Counted from the first letter of the stretch, positions 28,929 through 40,805 are shown. The stretch: 64,000 nt of DNA from Rahnella rivi (GCF_019049655.1 NZ_JAFMOX010000049.1:55684-119683); one strand, 5' to 3'. Notes: generated by a model not told the origin, from the letters alone. Translations and numbers: made by a program.

Positions 28929-29274
28929 AAACTCCTCCGGATAGGTAAAGCAATTAAACGATGTGTGAGTGGGTAACGATTATACATATTCGTCACTATT
29001 TAGCAGAAGATATTTCCTGACAGGTTAAGAGGTCGTCGTGGGCCTGAGAGAGGAAGAGTGGACTGTAAACAAGTCAGCAATGACGATTTTTCTAATCTAA
29101 AATTATTGCTGCTTCACTAAAATCCTTATACACCTGATGATTGAATACCTTTTCACATTAGTTTTAGTAATTTTAAAAACGATACAAAAGAAAAAATCAG
29201 TCGAGAGGAATTTAAAACCTGATTACTCTACGCGGCTACTGTTTCCTCATTTCTGATCCGTCCGGCGCACACTC
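28929..29274. other. Intergenic region with candidate TetR operator (346 bp)
   Basis: Divergent spacing between the TetR gene and yicG. At 28976-28993 an 18-bp element with the pattern ACGA-x-TAT-xx-ATA-x-TCGT is symmetric at 14 of 18 positions, 48 bp before the TetR start. It would suit autoregulation. The remaining sequence is A+T-rich. I see no RNA gene or open frame of note in it, and no clear promoter for yicG. Confidence 0.45.
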
Positions 29275-29895
29275 ATGTTACTCACTGTTCTTTATATTAT
29301 TGGTATCACCGCAGAAGCCATGACCGGTGCTTTAGCTGCCGGACGTCGCAAGATGGACTCTTTTGGCGTCATCATTATCGCCTCTGCCACCGCCATTGGC
29401 GGAGGTTCAGTACGTGACATGCTGCTGGGGCATTATCCACTCGGCTGGGTAAAACATCCTGAATACATAATCATTGTTGCCTTTGCAGCCCTCCTGACAA
29501 CCTGGCTTGCGCCATTAATGCAGCATCTGCGAAAGCTCTTTTTAGTGCTGGATGCGCTGGGTCTGGTGGTGTTCTCTATTATCGGGACTCAGGTCGCGCT
29601 TGATATGGGCCATGGCGCTATTATCGCTTCCGTGTGTGCGGTGATAACCGGTGTCTTCGGAGGTGTATTGCGGGACATGATGTGCAACCAGATCCCGCTG
29701 GTGTTTCAGAAAGAGATTTACGCAGGGATTTCATTCGCCTCGGCATGGGTTTATATCGGTCTGCAGTATTTCGCTATGCCGCATAACCTGGTGATCATCA
29801 TTACCCTGCTGGTGGGTTTTGTCGCCCGCCTGATTGCGTTGCGATTTCGCCTCGGACTGCCCGTCTTTAATTATCCGCATTCGGATCACGACTAA
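29275..29895 (+). CDS. yicG: YicG, TRIC-family (UPF0126) membrane protein
   Basis: A 206-residue inner-membrane protein with about seven hydrophobic segments. It contains two similar halves, each with a glycine-rich helix break followed by an Arg-Asp pair: [17 protein letters not shown] near 42 and [19 protein letters not shown] near 123. That internal repeat defines the bacterial relatives of trimeric intracellular cation channels; transport of potassium or, for some YicG relatives, glycine has been proposed. It converges on ligB with 19 bp between the stops. Confidence 0.9.
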   Translation: MLLTVLYIIGITAEAMTGALAAGRRKMDSFGVIIIASATAIGGGSVRDMLLGHYPLGWVKHPEYIIIVAFAALLTTWLAPLMQHLRKLFLVLDALGLVVFSIIGTQVALDMGHGAIIASVCAVITGVFGGVLRDMMCNQIPLVFQKEIYAGISFASAWVYIGLQYFAMPHNLVIIITLLVGFVARLIALRFRLGLPVFNYPHSDHD

Positions 29896-29914
29896 GTTCC
29901 CGGCACGTTGCCCG

Positions 29915-31672
<1,758 letters not shown>

Positions 31673-31804
31673 TCATCTTTGCGGGATGCCTTCCTGCTTA
31701 TTTACTTGGTTGCAGTAACAGTAAGAAATTTTGGAATGTGGCGCGGAAATCTGGCAGGAAGGGCTGTTTTCTGTCGTGAAGTTGCGATGAAATACGACTG
31801 GACG

Positions 31805-31833
31805 CTGCACCGGATGCGGCGAGCGTGTATACT
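31805..31833 (+). promoter_or_regulatory. Probable promoter of gmk
   Basis: CTGCAC and TATACT are separated by 17 bp, 60 bp before the gmk start. It would drive gmk-rpoZ-spoT-trmH-recG. Confidence 0.45.
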
Positions 31834-31881
31834 GTGCGGGAGATCACTCTTCGCATACTTCCTATCAACCCATTCAGTTGA

Positions 31882-32517
<636 letters not shown>

Positions 32518-32571
32518 AGTCACTTTCAGTATTATGCCCAGTCTTTCGTCCCCCTGTGGAGTAGCACATAT

Positions 32572-32847
32572 ATGGCACGCGTAACTGTTCAAGACGCTGT
32601 AGAGAAAATTGGTAACCGTTTTGACCTGGTGTTGGTGGCTGCTCGTCGCGCACGCCAGCTGCAATCTGGTGGTAAAGATCCACTGGTCGCTGAAGAAAAC
32701 GACAAGGTCACCGTTATCGCTCTGCGCGAAATCGAAGAAGGCCTGATCACGAATAAGATCCTTGATGTTCGCGATCGTCAGGAACAGCAAGAGCAGGAAG
32801 CCGCAGAGATTCAGGCAGTCACTGCCATCGCTGAAGGTCGTCGTTAA
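32572..32847 (+). CDS. rpoZ: RNA polymerase omega subunit
   Basis: A 91-residue subunit that aids beta-prime folding and contributes to a ppGpp-binding site. [31 protein letters not shown] is the conserved core contacting beta-prime. It lies 54 bp after gmk and 19 bp before spoT. Confidence 0.98.
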   Translation: MARVTVQDAVEKIGNRFDLVLVAARRARQLQSGGKDPLVAEENDKVTVIALREIEEGLITNKILDVRDRQEQQEQEAAEIQAVTAIAEGRR

Positions 32848-32866
32848 TTAACGAAACGGATCTCAC

Positions 32867-34975
32867 TTGTATATCTTTGAAAGCCTGAATCAACTGATTC
32901 AAAAATACCTGCCGGAGGAGCAAATTAAGCGCCTCGTGCAGGCTTACCTCGTTGCGCGGGACGCGCATGAGGGGCAGACACGTTCCAGCGGTGAGCCTTA
33001 TATTACTCACCCGGTCGCCGTGGCATGTATTTTGGCTGAAATGAGGCTCGATCACGAGACTCTGATGGCGGCGTTATTACACGACGTTATCGAAGACACG
33101 CCTGCAACCTACCAGGATATGGAACAACTGTTTGGCAAAAGCGTTGCTGAACTGGTTGAAGGCGTTTCAAAGTTAGACAAGCTGAAATTCCGCGATAAGA
33201 AAGAAGCACAGGCGGAAAACTTCCGCAAAATGGTCATGGCGATGGTGCAAGACATCCGCGTCATTTTGATCAAACTGGCTGACCGTACCCACAACATGCG
33301 CACACTGGGCTCTTTACGCCCGGACAAACGTCGCCGCATTGCCCGCGAAACGCTGGAAATCTACAGCCCGCTGGCACACCGTTTGGGTATCCATCATTTG
33401 AAAACCGAGCTCGAAGAGCTGGGCTTCGAAGCACTCTATCCGAACCGTTATCGCGTGATTAAAGAAGTGGTGAAAGCCGCGCGTGGTAACCGTAAAGAAA
33501 TGATTCAGAAAATCCTCTCTGAGATAGAAGGCCGTTTGACCGAAGCCGGTATTCAGTGCCGTGTCAGCGGTCGCGAGAAGCACCTGTATTCGATCTACTG
33601 CAAAATGCACCTGAAGGAACAGCGTTTCCATTCCATTATGGATATCTACGCCTTCCGGGTGATCGTTAAAGAACTCGATACCTGCTATCGCGTATTAGGC
33701 CAGGCACACAGTCTGTACAAACCGCGTCCAGGCCGGGTTAAAGATTACATCGCTATCCCCAAGGCCAACGGCTATCAATCTTTGCATACTTCTCTTATCG
33801 GCCCGCACGGCGTGCCGGTGGAAGTACAAATCCGTACCGAAGATATGGATCAGATGGCAGAAATGGGGGTTGCGGCTCACTGGGCTTATAAAGAGAACAG
33901 TGAAACCAGCACAACGGCACAAATTCGTGCCCAGCGCTGGTTACAGAGTTTGCTCGAACTGCAACAAAGTGCGGGCAACTCGTTTGAATTTATCGAGAGC
34001 GTGAAATCGGATCTGTTCCCGGACGAGATTTACGTCTTTACGCCGGAAGGGCGCATCGTAGAACTGCCTGCAGGTGCTACGCCGGTCGACTTTGCTTACG
34101 CCGTGCATACCGATATCGGTCATGCCTGCGTGGGCGCGCGCGTTGACCGCCAGCCTTATCCGCTCTCACAGCCGCTCACCAGCGGCCAGACCATCGAAAT
34201 CATCACCGCACCGGGTGCCCGACCGAATGCGGCCTGGCTGAACTTTGTTGTCAGCTCACGGGCCCGCGCCAAAATTCGCCAGATGCTCAAGAACCTTAAG
34301 CGTGATGACTCTGTTTCGCTTGGTCGTCGTCTGCTGAATCATGCACTGGGTGCCGGTAAGAAACTGTCAGATATTCCGCCTGAAAACATCAAAAACGAGC
34401 TGGATCGTATGAAGCTCGCCGCGATGGATGATTTACTGGCTGAAATCGGTCTGGGCAACGCCATGAGTGTCGTGGTCGCCAAAAATCTGATGGGTGACCA
34501 GTCTTCAATGGCAACTTCAGGCACGCGCAATCTGCCTATCAAAGGTGCAGATGGCGTACTGATTACATTCGCGAAATGCTGTCGCCCAATCCCAGGTGAT
34601 CCGATTATTGCTCATATCAGTCCGGGCAAAGGTCTGGTTATTCACCATGAGTCCTGCCGTAATATCCGTGGTTATCAGAAAGAACCTGAGAAATTCATGG
34701 CTGTTGACTGGGATGACCATCAGGAAACCGATCAGGAATTTATCGCTGAAATCAAAGTCGATATGTTCAATCATCAGGGCGCACTGGCGAACCTGACCGC
34801 TGCGATTAACGCCGCGCAGTCAAACATTCAAAGCCTGAGCACTGAAGAAAAAGACGGCCGTGTCTACAGCGCCTTTATCCGCCTGACGACCCGCGATCGC
34901 GTTCATCTGGCGAATATCATGCGTAAAATTCGTATCATGCCGGACGTTATCAAAGTTACCCGCAACCGAAACTGA
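32867..34975 (+). CDS. spoT: Bifunctional (p)ppGpp synthetase/hydrolase SpoT
   Basis: Controls the stringent alarmone: hydrolyses (p)ppGpp and makes it weakly under carbon, iron or fatty-acid stress. The 702-residue protein begins with a TTG, as I recall for E. coli. Domains in order: HD hydrolase (ITHPVAVACILAEM and LLHDVIEDTP, with His72 and Asp73), synthetase-like domain (YRVIKEVVKAARG, GRVKDYIAIPKANGYQSLH), TGS (FTPEGRIVELPAGATPVDFAYAVHTD near 388), a zinc-finger/helical region with CCRPIPGD, and C-terminal ACT (MFNHQGALANLTAAI). Everything is intact. Confidence 0.98.
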   Translation: MYIFESLNQLIQKYLPEEQIKRLVQAYLVARDAHEGQTRSSGEPYITHPVAVACILAEMRLDHETLMAALLHDVIEDTPATYQDMEQLFGKSVAELVEGVSKLDKLKFRDKKEAQAENFRKMVMAMVQDIRVILIKLADRTHNMRTLGSLRPDKRRRIARETLEIYSPLAHRLGIHHLKTELEELGFEALYPNRYRVIKEVVKAARGNRKEMIQKILSEIEGRLTEAGIQCRVSGREKHLYSIYCKMHLKEQRFHSIMDIYAFRVIVKELDTCYRVLGQAHSLYKPRPGRVKDYIAIPKANGYQSLHTSLIGPHGVPVEVQIRTEDMDQMAEMGVAAHWAYKENSETSTTAQIRAQRWLQSLLELQQSAGNSFEFIESVKSDLFPDEIYVFTPEGRIVELPAGATPVDFAYAVHTDIGHACVGARVDRQPYPLSQPLTSGQTIEIITAPGARPNAAWLNFVVSSRARAKIRQMLKNLKRDDSVSLGRRLLNHALGAGKKLSDIPPENIKNELDRMKLAAMDDLLAEIGLGNAMSVVVAKNLMGDQSSMATSGTRNLPIKGADGVLITFAKCCRPIPGDPIIAHISPGKGLVIHHESCRNIRGYQKEPEKFMAVDWDDHQETDQEFIAEIKVDMFNHQGALANLTAAINAAQSNIQSLSTEEKDGRVYSAFIRLTTRDRVHLANIMRKIRIMPDVIKVTRNRN

Positions 34976-34980
34976 TTGTT

Positions 34981-35679
34981 ATGACTCCAGAACGTTATGC
35001 ACGTATTCGTGAAATGCTGACGGCTCGCCAGCCAGACCTGACAGTCTGCATGGAACAGGTGCATAAACCGCATAACGTTTCGGCGGTCATTCGCACCGCA
35101 GATGCCGTCGGTGTTCATGAGATCCACGCCGTCTGGCCTACAACGCGAATGAAAACGCTGGTTTCTTCTGCGGCAGGAAGTAACAGCTGGGTTCAGGTCA
35201 AAACACACAAAACCATTCAGGATGCCGTCGCCAAAATGAAGGCGCAGGGCATGCAAATCTTAGCCACAAACCTGTCTGAAAAAGCCGTCGATTTCCGTGC
35301 AATTGATTACACCCGCCCGACCTGCATTCTGCTTGGCCAGGAAAAAACCGGTATCACGCCTGAAGCATTAGCACTGGCTGACAGCGACATCATTATTCCG
35401 ATGATCGGTATGGTGCAATCTCTGAACGTGTCTGTCGCCTCGGCGCTTATTCTGTACGAAGCCCAGCGCCAGCGTGAAAACGCAGGGCTTTACCGCCGCG
35501 AAACCAGCCTGCTCAGCGAGAAAGAACAACAGCGTTTGCTATTTGAGGGCGGTTATCCGGTTTTGTCGAATGTGGCGAAGCGAAAAAAACTTCCACGCCC
35601 TTTCATTGACGATCAGGGGCAAATTGTTGCCGATGATGAATGGTGGTCAGCGATGCAAATGACGGTCAAAAAAAGATGA
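34981..35679 (+). CDS. trmH: tRNA (guanosine(18)-2'-O)-methyltransferase
   Basis: SPOUT-class enzyme that methylates the 2'-hydroxyl of G18 in the tRNA D-loop. The 232-residue protein has MEQVHKPHNVSAVIRTADAVG near 25, with the catalytic-region Asn and Arg. The trefoil knot follows: LLGQEKTGIT near 120 and IPMIGMVQSLNVSVASALILYEA near 140. It starts five bases after spoT and overlaps recG by four bases. Confidence 0.96.
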   Translation: MTPERYARIREMLTARQPDLTVCMEQVHKPHNVSAVIRTADAVGVHEIHAVWPTTRMKTLVSSAAGSNSWVQVKTHKTIQDAVAKMKAQGMQILATNLSEKAVDFRAIDYTRPTCILLGQEKTGITPEALALADSDIIIPMIGMVQSLNVSVASALILYEAQRQRENAGLYRRETSLLSEKEQQRLLFEGGYPVLSNVAKRKKLPRPFIDDQGQIVADDEWWSAMQMTVKKR

Positions 35680-37757
35680 AAGGCCGCCTGCTCGACGCCA
35701 TCCCGCTCACGTCACTTTCTGGCGTCGGAGCCAGTCAGGCAGATAAACTCGCTAAGCTCGGCCTTGAAACTATTCAGGATTTACTGCTCCACCTTCCCCT
35801 GCGTTATGAAGATCGTACCCGCCTGTATGCCATAAATGATTTACTGCCCGGCCTGTTTGCCACCATTGAAGGCGAAGTATTGCGCTGCGATATCAGCTTT
35901 GGTCGCCGCAGAATGCTGACGTGTCAGATTAGCGACGGCACCGGCATGGTAACGTTACGCTTTTTCAACTTTAACGCTGCGATGAAAAACAGTCTGGCGA
36001 CAGGCCGACGGGTCACTGCGTATGGTGAAATCAAACGCGGCACGATCGGCGCAGAAATCATTCATCCGGAATACCGCATTCAGGGCGAGAACAGCGAAGT
36101 CGTTTTGCAGGAGTCGCTGACACCGGTTTATCCCACTACAGAAGGTATCCGTCAGGCGACGCTGCGTAAGCTGACCGATCAGGCGCTGGAATTGCTCGAT
36201 ACCGTGCCTATCGCCGAATTGTTGCCCGAAGAACTGAGCCGTTCGCTGATATCACTTCCTCAGGCGCTTCATTTGCTGCATCGCCCGCCGCCGGATATAC
36301 AGCTGGCTGATCTTGAGAAAGGCCATCATCCGGCACAGCGCCGACTGATTATGGAAGAGTTACTCGCGCATAACCTCAGCATGCTGGCCGTTCGCGCGGG
36401 TACACAAAGTTATAAAGCGATGCCGTTACATCACGACGATCGCCTGAAAAAACAGTTCCTCGCCTCACTGCCGTTCAGCCCAACCGGGGCGCAAGAACGT
36501 GTTGTGACGGAAATTGAGCAGGATCTGGCAAAGAGTTATCCGATGATGCGTCTGGTTCAGGGCGATGTGGGTTCTGGTAAAACGCTGGTGGCGGCTCTCG
36601 CGGCACTTTGCGCTATCGCTCAGGGCCAGCAGGTCGGATTAATGGCACCGACAGAATTGCTGGCTGAACAGCACGCCAATAACTTCCGCCAGTGGTTCGA
36701 ACCGCTGGGGATTCAGGTAGGCTGGCTGGCGGGCAAGCAAAAGGGCAAAGCCCGGCAGGCGCAGCAGGATGCGATTGCCAGCGGTCAGGTTTCAATGGTG
36801 GTCGGGACTCACGCCATCTTCCAGGAGCAGGTACTGTTTTCTTCCCTTTCGCTGGTGATCATTGATGAACAACACCGATTTGGGGTGCATCAGCGTCTGG
36901 CGCTGTGGGAAAAGGGATTACAGCAGGGCTTCCATCCGCATCAGCTGATCATGACGGCAACGCCTATCCCGCGAACGCTGGCGATGACGGCCTATGCGGA
37001 TCTCGATACCTCCGTGATCGACGAACTGCCGCCGGGACGTACGCCGGTGACCACCGTCGCTATTCCTGACACCCGCCGCAGTGACATTATCAGCCGCGTC
37101 AAAAGTGCCTGCGAGCAGGAAAATCGTCAGGCCTATTGGGTTTGTACGCTGATCGAAGAATCAGAAATGCTCGAAGCTCAGGCGGCAGAAGCGACCTGGG
37201 AAGGGCTGAAAGAAGCCCTTCCGGCGCTCAATATCGGGCTGGTGCATGGCCGTATGAAAGCGCAGGAAAAGCAGGCCGTCATGCAGGCCTTTAAAAAAGG
37301 CGAAGTGCAGCTTCTGGTGGCGACCACCGTCATTGAAGTCGGCGTTGACGTGCCGAATGCCAGCCTGATGATCATCGAAAATCCGGAGCGACTGGGTCTG
37401 GCGCAGCTGCATCAGCTGCGCGGCCGCGTTGGCCGTGGCGCAGTCGCATCCCATTGTGTTCTGCTATACAAAACGCCGCTCAGCAAGACTGCGCAGAAGC
37501 GTTTACAGGTTCTGCGTGACAGCAACGACGGCTTTGTGATTGCACAGCAAGATTTAGAAATCCGTGGTCCGGGAGAATTACTGGGCACGCGCCAGACAGG
37601 CAGCGCAGAGTTCAAAGTGGCCGATCTGCTGCGCGATCAGGCGATGATCCCGGATGTACAGCGCATCGCGCGCTATCTCCAGCAGCAATTCCCCGACCAT
37701 GCTAAAGCACTGATTGAACGCTGGCTGCCGGAGCGCGTTCGTTACACCAACGCCTGA
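35676..37757 (+). CDS. recG: ATP-dependent DNA helicase RecG
   Basis: Branch-migrating helicase acting at stalled forks and Holliday junctions. The start is the ATG at 35676, sharing ATGA with the trmH stop; this gives 693 residues, the E. coli length. A wedge/OB domain (FATIEGEVLRCDISFGRRRMLTCQISDGTG) precedes the helicase domains. These show motif I GDVGSGKT near 293, motif II DEQH, TATPIPRTLAM, and VATTVIEVGVDVPNASLMIIENPERLGLAQLHQLRGRVGRG. The C-terminus includes the TRG motif region. Last gene of the gmk operon; no strong terminator follows. Confidence 0.97.
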   Translation: MKGRLLDAIPLTSLSGVGASQADKLAKLGLETIQDLLLHLPLRYEDRTRLYAINDLLPGLFATIEGEVLRCDISFGRRRMLTCQISDGTGMVTLRFFNFNAAMKNSLATGRRVTAYGEIKRGTIGAEIIHPEYRIQGENSEVVLQESLTPVYPTTEGIRQATLRKLTDQALELLDTVPIAELLPEELSRSLISLPQALHLLHRPPPDIQLADLEKGHHPAQRRLIMEELLAHNLSMLAVRAGTQSYKAMPLHHDDRLKKQFLASLPFSPTGAQERVVTEIEQDLAKSYPMMRLVQGDVGSGKTLVAALAALCAIAQGQQVGLMAPTELLAEQHANNFRQWFEPLGIQVGWLAGKQKGKARQAQQDAIASGQVSMVVGTHAIFQEQVLFSSLSLVIIDEQHRFGVHQRLALWEKGLQQGFHPHQLIMTATPIPRTLAMTAYADLDTSVIDELPPGRTPVTTVAIPDTRRSDIISRVKSACEQENRQAYWVCTLIEESEMLEAQAAEATWEGLKEALPALNIGLVHGRMKAQEKQAVMQAFKKGEVQLLVATTVIEVGVDVPNASLMIIENPERLGLAQLHQLRGRVGRGAVASHCVLLYKTPLSKTAQKRLQVLRDSNDGFVIAQQDLEIRGPGELLGTRQTGSAEFKVADLLRDQAMIPDVQRIARYLQQQFPDHAKALIERWLPERVRYTNA

Positions 37758-37972
37758 CTTCCCCCTCAGAAAACATAATTAAAAATGATGTTTTCGAAGA
37801 ATACATTCCTCCGGGTTTTGTTCAAAACGGCCCGCACTCTCTTTCTTCACTGGTTATTTGATGACCTTCACAGACTGGCACAAAGTCGGTAACCGGTTTC
37901 ATACCCCGCATCTACACTGATGATAATTAAGGCAACCCTGTGTGATTTCTTCATCATAAGGCCATTATCATT

Positions 37973-39298
37973 ATGAGCATCAGTCAGTCACTCTTTCAGT
38001 TTATAGAACAAAAAATCAGTCCGTTCGCGGCCCGGTTATCTTCTCAGCGGCATGTTATGGCCGTGCGTGACGGCTTTATTTCAGCAATGCCGTTTATGAT
38101 TGTCGGATCGTTTTTACTCGTTTTCGTGCATCCTCCTTTTTCGCCGGAATCATCATGGGGGTTCGCCCGCAGCTGGCTGGCGTTGTCAGCGAAATATGAA
38201 GTCCAGATACTCACGCCGTTCAATATGACCATGGGCATCATGTCGATCTACATCGCCGCCTCCATTGCTTACAATCTGGCGAGAAGCTACAAACTGGATC
38301 CGTTTATGACGGCCATGTTGTCGCTCATGTCTTTCCTGCTGGTGGCGGCGCCACAGGTCGATGAAAAGATGTCAACGGTAGCGCTGGGCGGCGTGGGGAT
38401 TTTCACCGCGATACTGGTGGCCATCTACGTTACCGAACTGACGCGGTTGCTGAAAAAATACAATATCGGCATACGGCTGCCCGAGCAGGTTCCCTCGAAC
38501 ATCAAGCATTCGTTTGATCTGTTAATCCCCATTATTGCCGTCGTGATGACTCTTTTCCCCATCAGCTTACTGGTGCAGTCCGGGTTTGATATGTTGCTGC
38601 CACAGGCGATTATGGCACTGTTCGAACCGCTGATTTCTGCCGCCGACTCCCTGCCTGCCGTGCTTCTCGCGGTGCTGATTTGTCATTTGCTATGGTTTGC
38701 TGGAATCCACGGTTCTGCGATTGTTTCGGGCATGTTACAGGCTTTCTGGTTAACCAATCTCGGCCTCAATCAGACCGCTCTGGCCGCCGGATTGCCGATG
38801 ACACATATCATGACCGAGGCATTCTGGAATTTTCTGATCGTCATTGGTGGCTCCGGCGCAACGATGGGGCTGGTGTTACTGTTCTGCCGCAGTAAATCAG
38901 CGCATTTGCGCACCATGGGGAAACTGAGCCTGGTTCCCAGCTGTTTCAACATTAATGAACCGGTGATCTTCGGCACGCCGATCGTCATGAATCCGGTATT
39001 TTTCATTCCTTTCCTTCTGGCGCCGATGATCAATGCCGTGGTCGCCTATCTGGCTGTTTCAACCAACCTTCTGCCGCACATGATGTCTCTGGTTCCCTGG
39101 ACATCTCCGGCACCGATTGGTGCGGCGTGGGCGATGGGCTGGGATTTCAAAGTTTCAATTCTGGTCATCATGCTGATGGCGCTTTCCATGGTGATTTACT
39201 ATCCATTCTTTAAAGTCTACGAGAAGCAGTTACTGACGCAGGAGAAAGCCGCGGAAGAGGAAAAAGTCTATACGGAGCAGGCAGACGCCCTGAATTAA
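37973..39298 (+). CDS. Orphan PTS sugar transporter subunit IIC (lactose/cellobiose family)
   Basis: A 441-residue membrane protein of the PTS EIIC lactose/cellobiose family, which includes ChbC and CelB. About ten hydrophobic segments are visible. The signature substrate region LLWFAGIHGSAIVSG (near 237) and SCFNINEPVIFGTPIVMNP (near 322) are intact, so it should carry sugar. No EIIA, EIIB, phospho-glycosidase or regulator gene is adjacent: recG lies upstream and convergent gltS downstream. It must borrow its phosphorylation partners from elsewhere. The sugar is probably a beta-linked disaccharide or related glycoside, by family inference. The 215-bp upstream gap is A+T-rich with no clear operator. 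Confidence 0.85.
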   Translation: MSISQSLFQFIEQKISPFAARLSSQRHVMAVRDGFISAMPFMIVGSFLLVFVHPPFSPESSWGFARSWLALSAKYEVQILTPFNMTMGIMSIYIAASIAYNLARSYKLDPFMTAMLSLMSFLLVAAPQVDEKMSTVALGGVGIFTAILVAIYVTELTRLLKKYNIGIRLPEQVPSNIKHSFDLLIPIIAVVMTLFPISLLVQSGFDMLLPQAIMALFEPLISAADSLPAVLLAVLICHLLWFAGIHGSAIVSGMLQAFWLTNLGLNQTALAAGLPMTHIMTEAFWNFLIVIGGSGATMGLVLLFCRSKSAHLRTMGKLSLVPSCFNINEPVIFGTPIVMNPVFFIPFLLAPMINAVVAYLAVSTNLLPHMMSLVPWTSPAPIGAAWAMGWDFKVSILVIMLMALSMVIYYPFFKVYEKQLLTQEKAAEEEKVYTEQADALN

Positions 39299-39319
39299 GC
39301 CACGTTGAAAAGAGAAGAT

Positions 39320-39357
39320 GGGCGCGGAAACAGTCGTTTCTGCGCCCTTATTTTTTT
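39320..39357 (+). terminator. Terminator of the PTS IIC gene
   Basis: GGGCGCGGAAAC and GTTTCTGCGCCC pair (one G-T) around AGTC and are followed by a T run. The T run runs into the end of the convergent gltS gene. Confidence 0.85.
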
Positions 39358-40567
39358 ACAGAATCGCCGGGAAGACAGGCAACATCAGGAACAGCTTAAT
39401 GACGATGGCATTGGCGATATCCAGGAAGAACGCCCCCACCATAGGGACAACCAGAAAAGCCAGGTGCGAAGGGCCAAACTGATTAGTGATTGCCTGCATA
39501 TTGGCAATCGCCGTCGGCGTGGCGCCCAGGCCAAACCCACAATGCCCTGCCGCCAGAACGGCGGCATCATAATTTTTGCCCATGACCCGGTAAGTGACAA
39601 AAATGGCGTAAAGCGCCATCGCAACAGTTTGCACCAGCAGAATTGCCATCATCGGTAACGCCAGCGACGCCATTTCCCACAGTTTCAGGCTCATCAGGGC
39701 CATTGCCAGGAACAACGACAAACTGACATTACCGAGCACGGACACTGCACGATCGAAGACGCGATAAAAACCCAGCCACGCCAGAAGATTGCTGAGGATC
39801 ACGCCGACAAACAGGACGCAAACAAAGGTCGGGATTTCAAAGGCAGACCCCTGCAGCAATAACGAAATATGGCTGCCAGCGGTAAGGCAGATGGCAATCA
39901 GCGCGATAGTTTCCACCAGCACCAGTGGCGTGATCATGCGGCCAATGGACGGTTTTTCAAATGCGCTGGGATCGGCCGCGTCATCCTGAGAACCGTTCGG
40001 TGTGGAAGAGTGACTGACCAGATAGCGGGCAACCGGCCCGCCAATAATACCGCCGAGCACCAATCCGAAGGTCGCGCAGGCCATTGCCACTTCGGTCGCA
40101 CTTTCGAAACCATAGCGTTCGACGAAAACCTTGCTCCAGGCAGCGCCGGTGCCATGTCCGCCGGAAAGCGTGATAGAACCGGCCAGCAACCCCATCAGCG
40201 GGTCCATACCCAGCATTTTTGCCATTCCTATGCCGATGACGTTCTGCAGCAACAGCAATCCGACGACAACAAAGATCAGCAGCATCAGGCTCTTCCCCCC
40301 TGAACGCAGGCTAGCCAGATTGGCGTTAAGGCCGATGGTCGCGAAAAATGCCAGCATCAGGGGTTCTTTTAACGAGATATCAAATCCGATTTCCCAGCCC
40401 ATGATCCGGTTGGCTAGCAGGAGCATCACGGCGACCAGTAAACCGCCCGCAACGGGTTCAGGAATGGTGTATTTCTTGAGAAGTTTGACCGACTGGACGC
40501 ATTTGCGTCCTAAAAGGAGAACCAGCGTGGCAGCCACCAGCGTGCCGTAGGTATCGAGCTGAATCAT
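39356..40567 (-). CDS. gltS: Sodium/glutamate symporter GltS
   Basis: A 403-residue inner-membrane glutamate:Na+ symporter. Ten or more hydrophobic segments form two inverted halves. Each half has a re-entrant region rich in Gly, seen in TLSGGHGTGAAWSKVF near 155 and AGHCGFGLGATPTAIANMQAI near 340. Family gene order recG-gltS-xanP is that of E. coli, with the PTS gene inserted between recG and gltS. It is divergent from xanP over about 240 bp. Confidence 0.96.
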   Translation of the reverse strand: MIQLDTYGTLVAATLVLLLGRKCVQSVKLLKKYTIPEPVAGGLLVAVMLLLANRIMGWEIGFDISLKEPLMLAFFATIGLNANLASLRSGGKSLMLLIFVVVGLLLLQNVIGIGMAKMLGMDPLMGLLAGSITLSGGHGTGAAWSKVFVERYGFESATEVAMACATFGLVLGGIIGGPVARYLVSHSSTPNGSQDDAADPSAFEKPSIGRMITPLVLVETIALIAICLTAGSHISLLLQGSAFEIPTFVCVLFVGVILSNLLAWLGFYRVFDRAVSVLGNVSLSLFLAMALMSLKLWEMASLALPMMAILLVQTVAMALYAIFVTYRVMGKNYDAAVLAAGHCGFGLGATPTAIANMQAITNQFGPSHLAFLVVPMVGAFFLDIANAIVIKLFLMLPVFPAIL

Positions 40568-40734
40568 TAAAGAACTCCATTTTGTATTAAATCCAATAAA
40601 ATCATATAATTATATGAATATCAGTAATTTCTTTTTTCCCAGAAACTGAATTAGAAGTCATAAAACCGGCATCAGGCAAGAAAAACAGCGCACATAAGCC
40701 AACTTAACTAAAATACATGGTTATAAATTGCCAT

Positions 40735-40750
40735 AAGCAAACGATTGCTT
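40735..40750 (+). promoter_or_regulatory. PurR operator upstream of xanP
   Basis: AAGCAAACGATTGCTT matches every fixed position of the PurR consensus ANGCAANCGNTTNCNT. It lies 56 bp before the xanP start and overlaps the probable -35, so PurR with hypoxanthine or guanine should repress. Confidence 0.75.
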
Positions 40751-40773
40751 TTGTGGTCATTTTCAATAAAAAT
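40745..40773 (+). promoter_or_regulatory. Probable promoter of xanP
   Basis: TTGCTT (40745-40750) and the A-rich hexamer at 40767-40773 are spaced 16-17 bp. The -35 lies within the PurR box. Confidence 0.45.
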
Positions 40774-40805
40774 GCCCGCTTTGCCGCTTATTGGAATGCC
40801 ACAAC

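Noticed and set aside
37873..37890. Sigma-54-like TGGCAC before the PTS IIC gene
   Set aside because: The -12 GC is absent at the required distance and no enhancer-like repeats are seen.
37920..37965. CRP-like TGTGTGATTTCTTCATCA before the PTS IIC gene
   Set aside because: Only the left half-site fits; the right half lacks TCACA.
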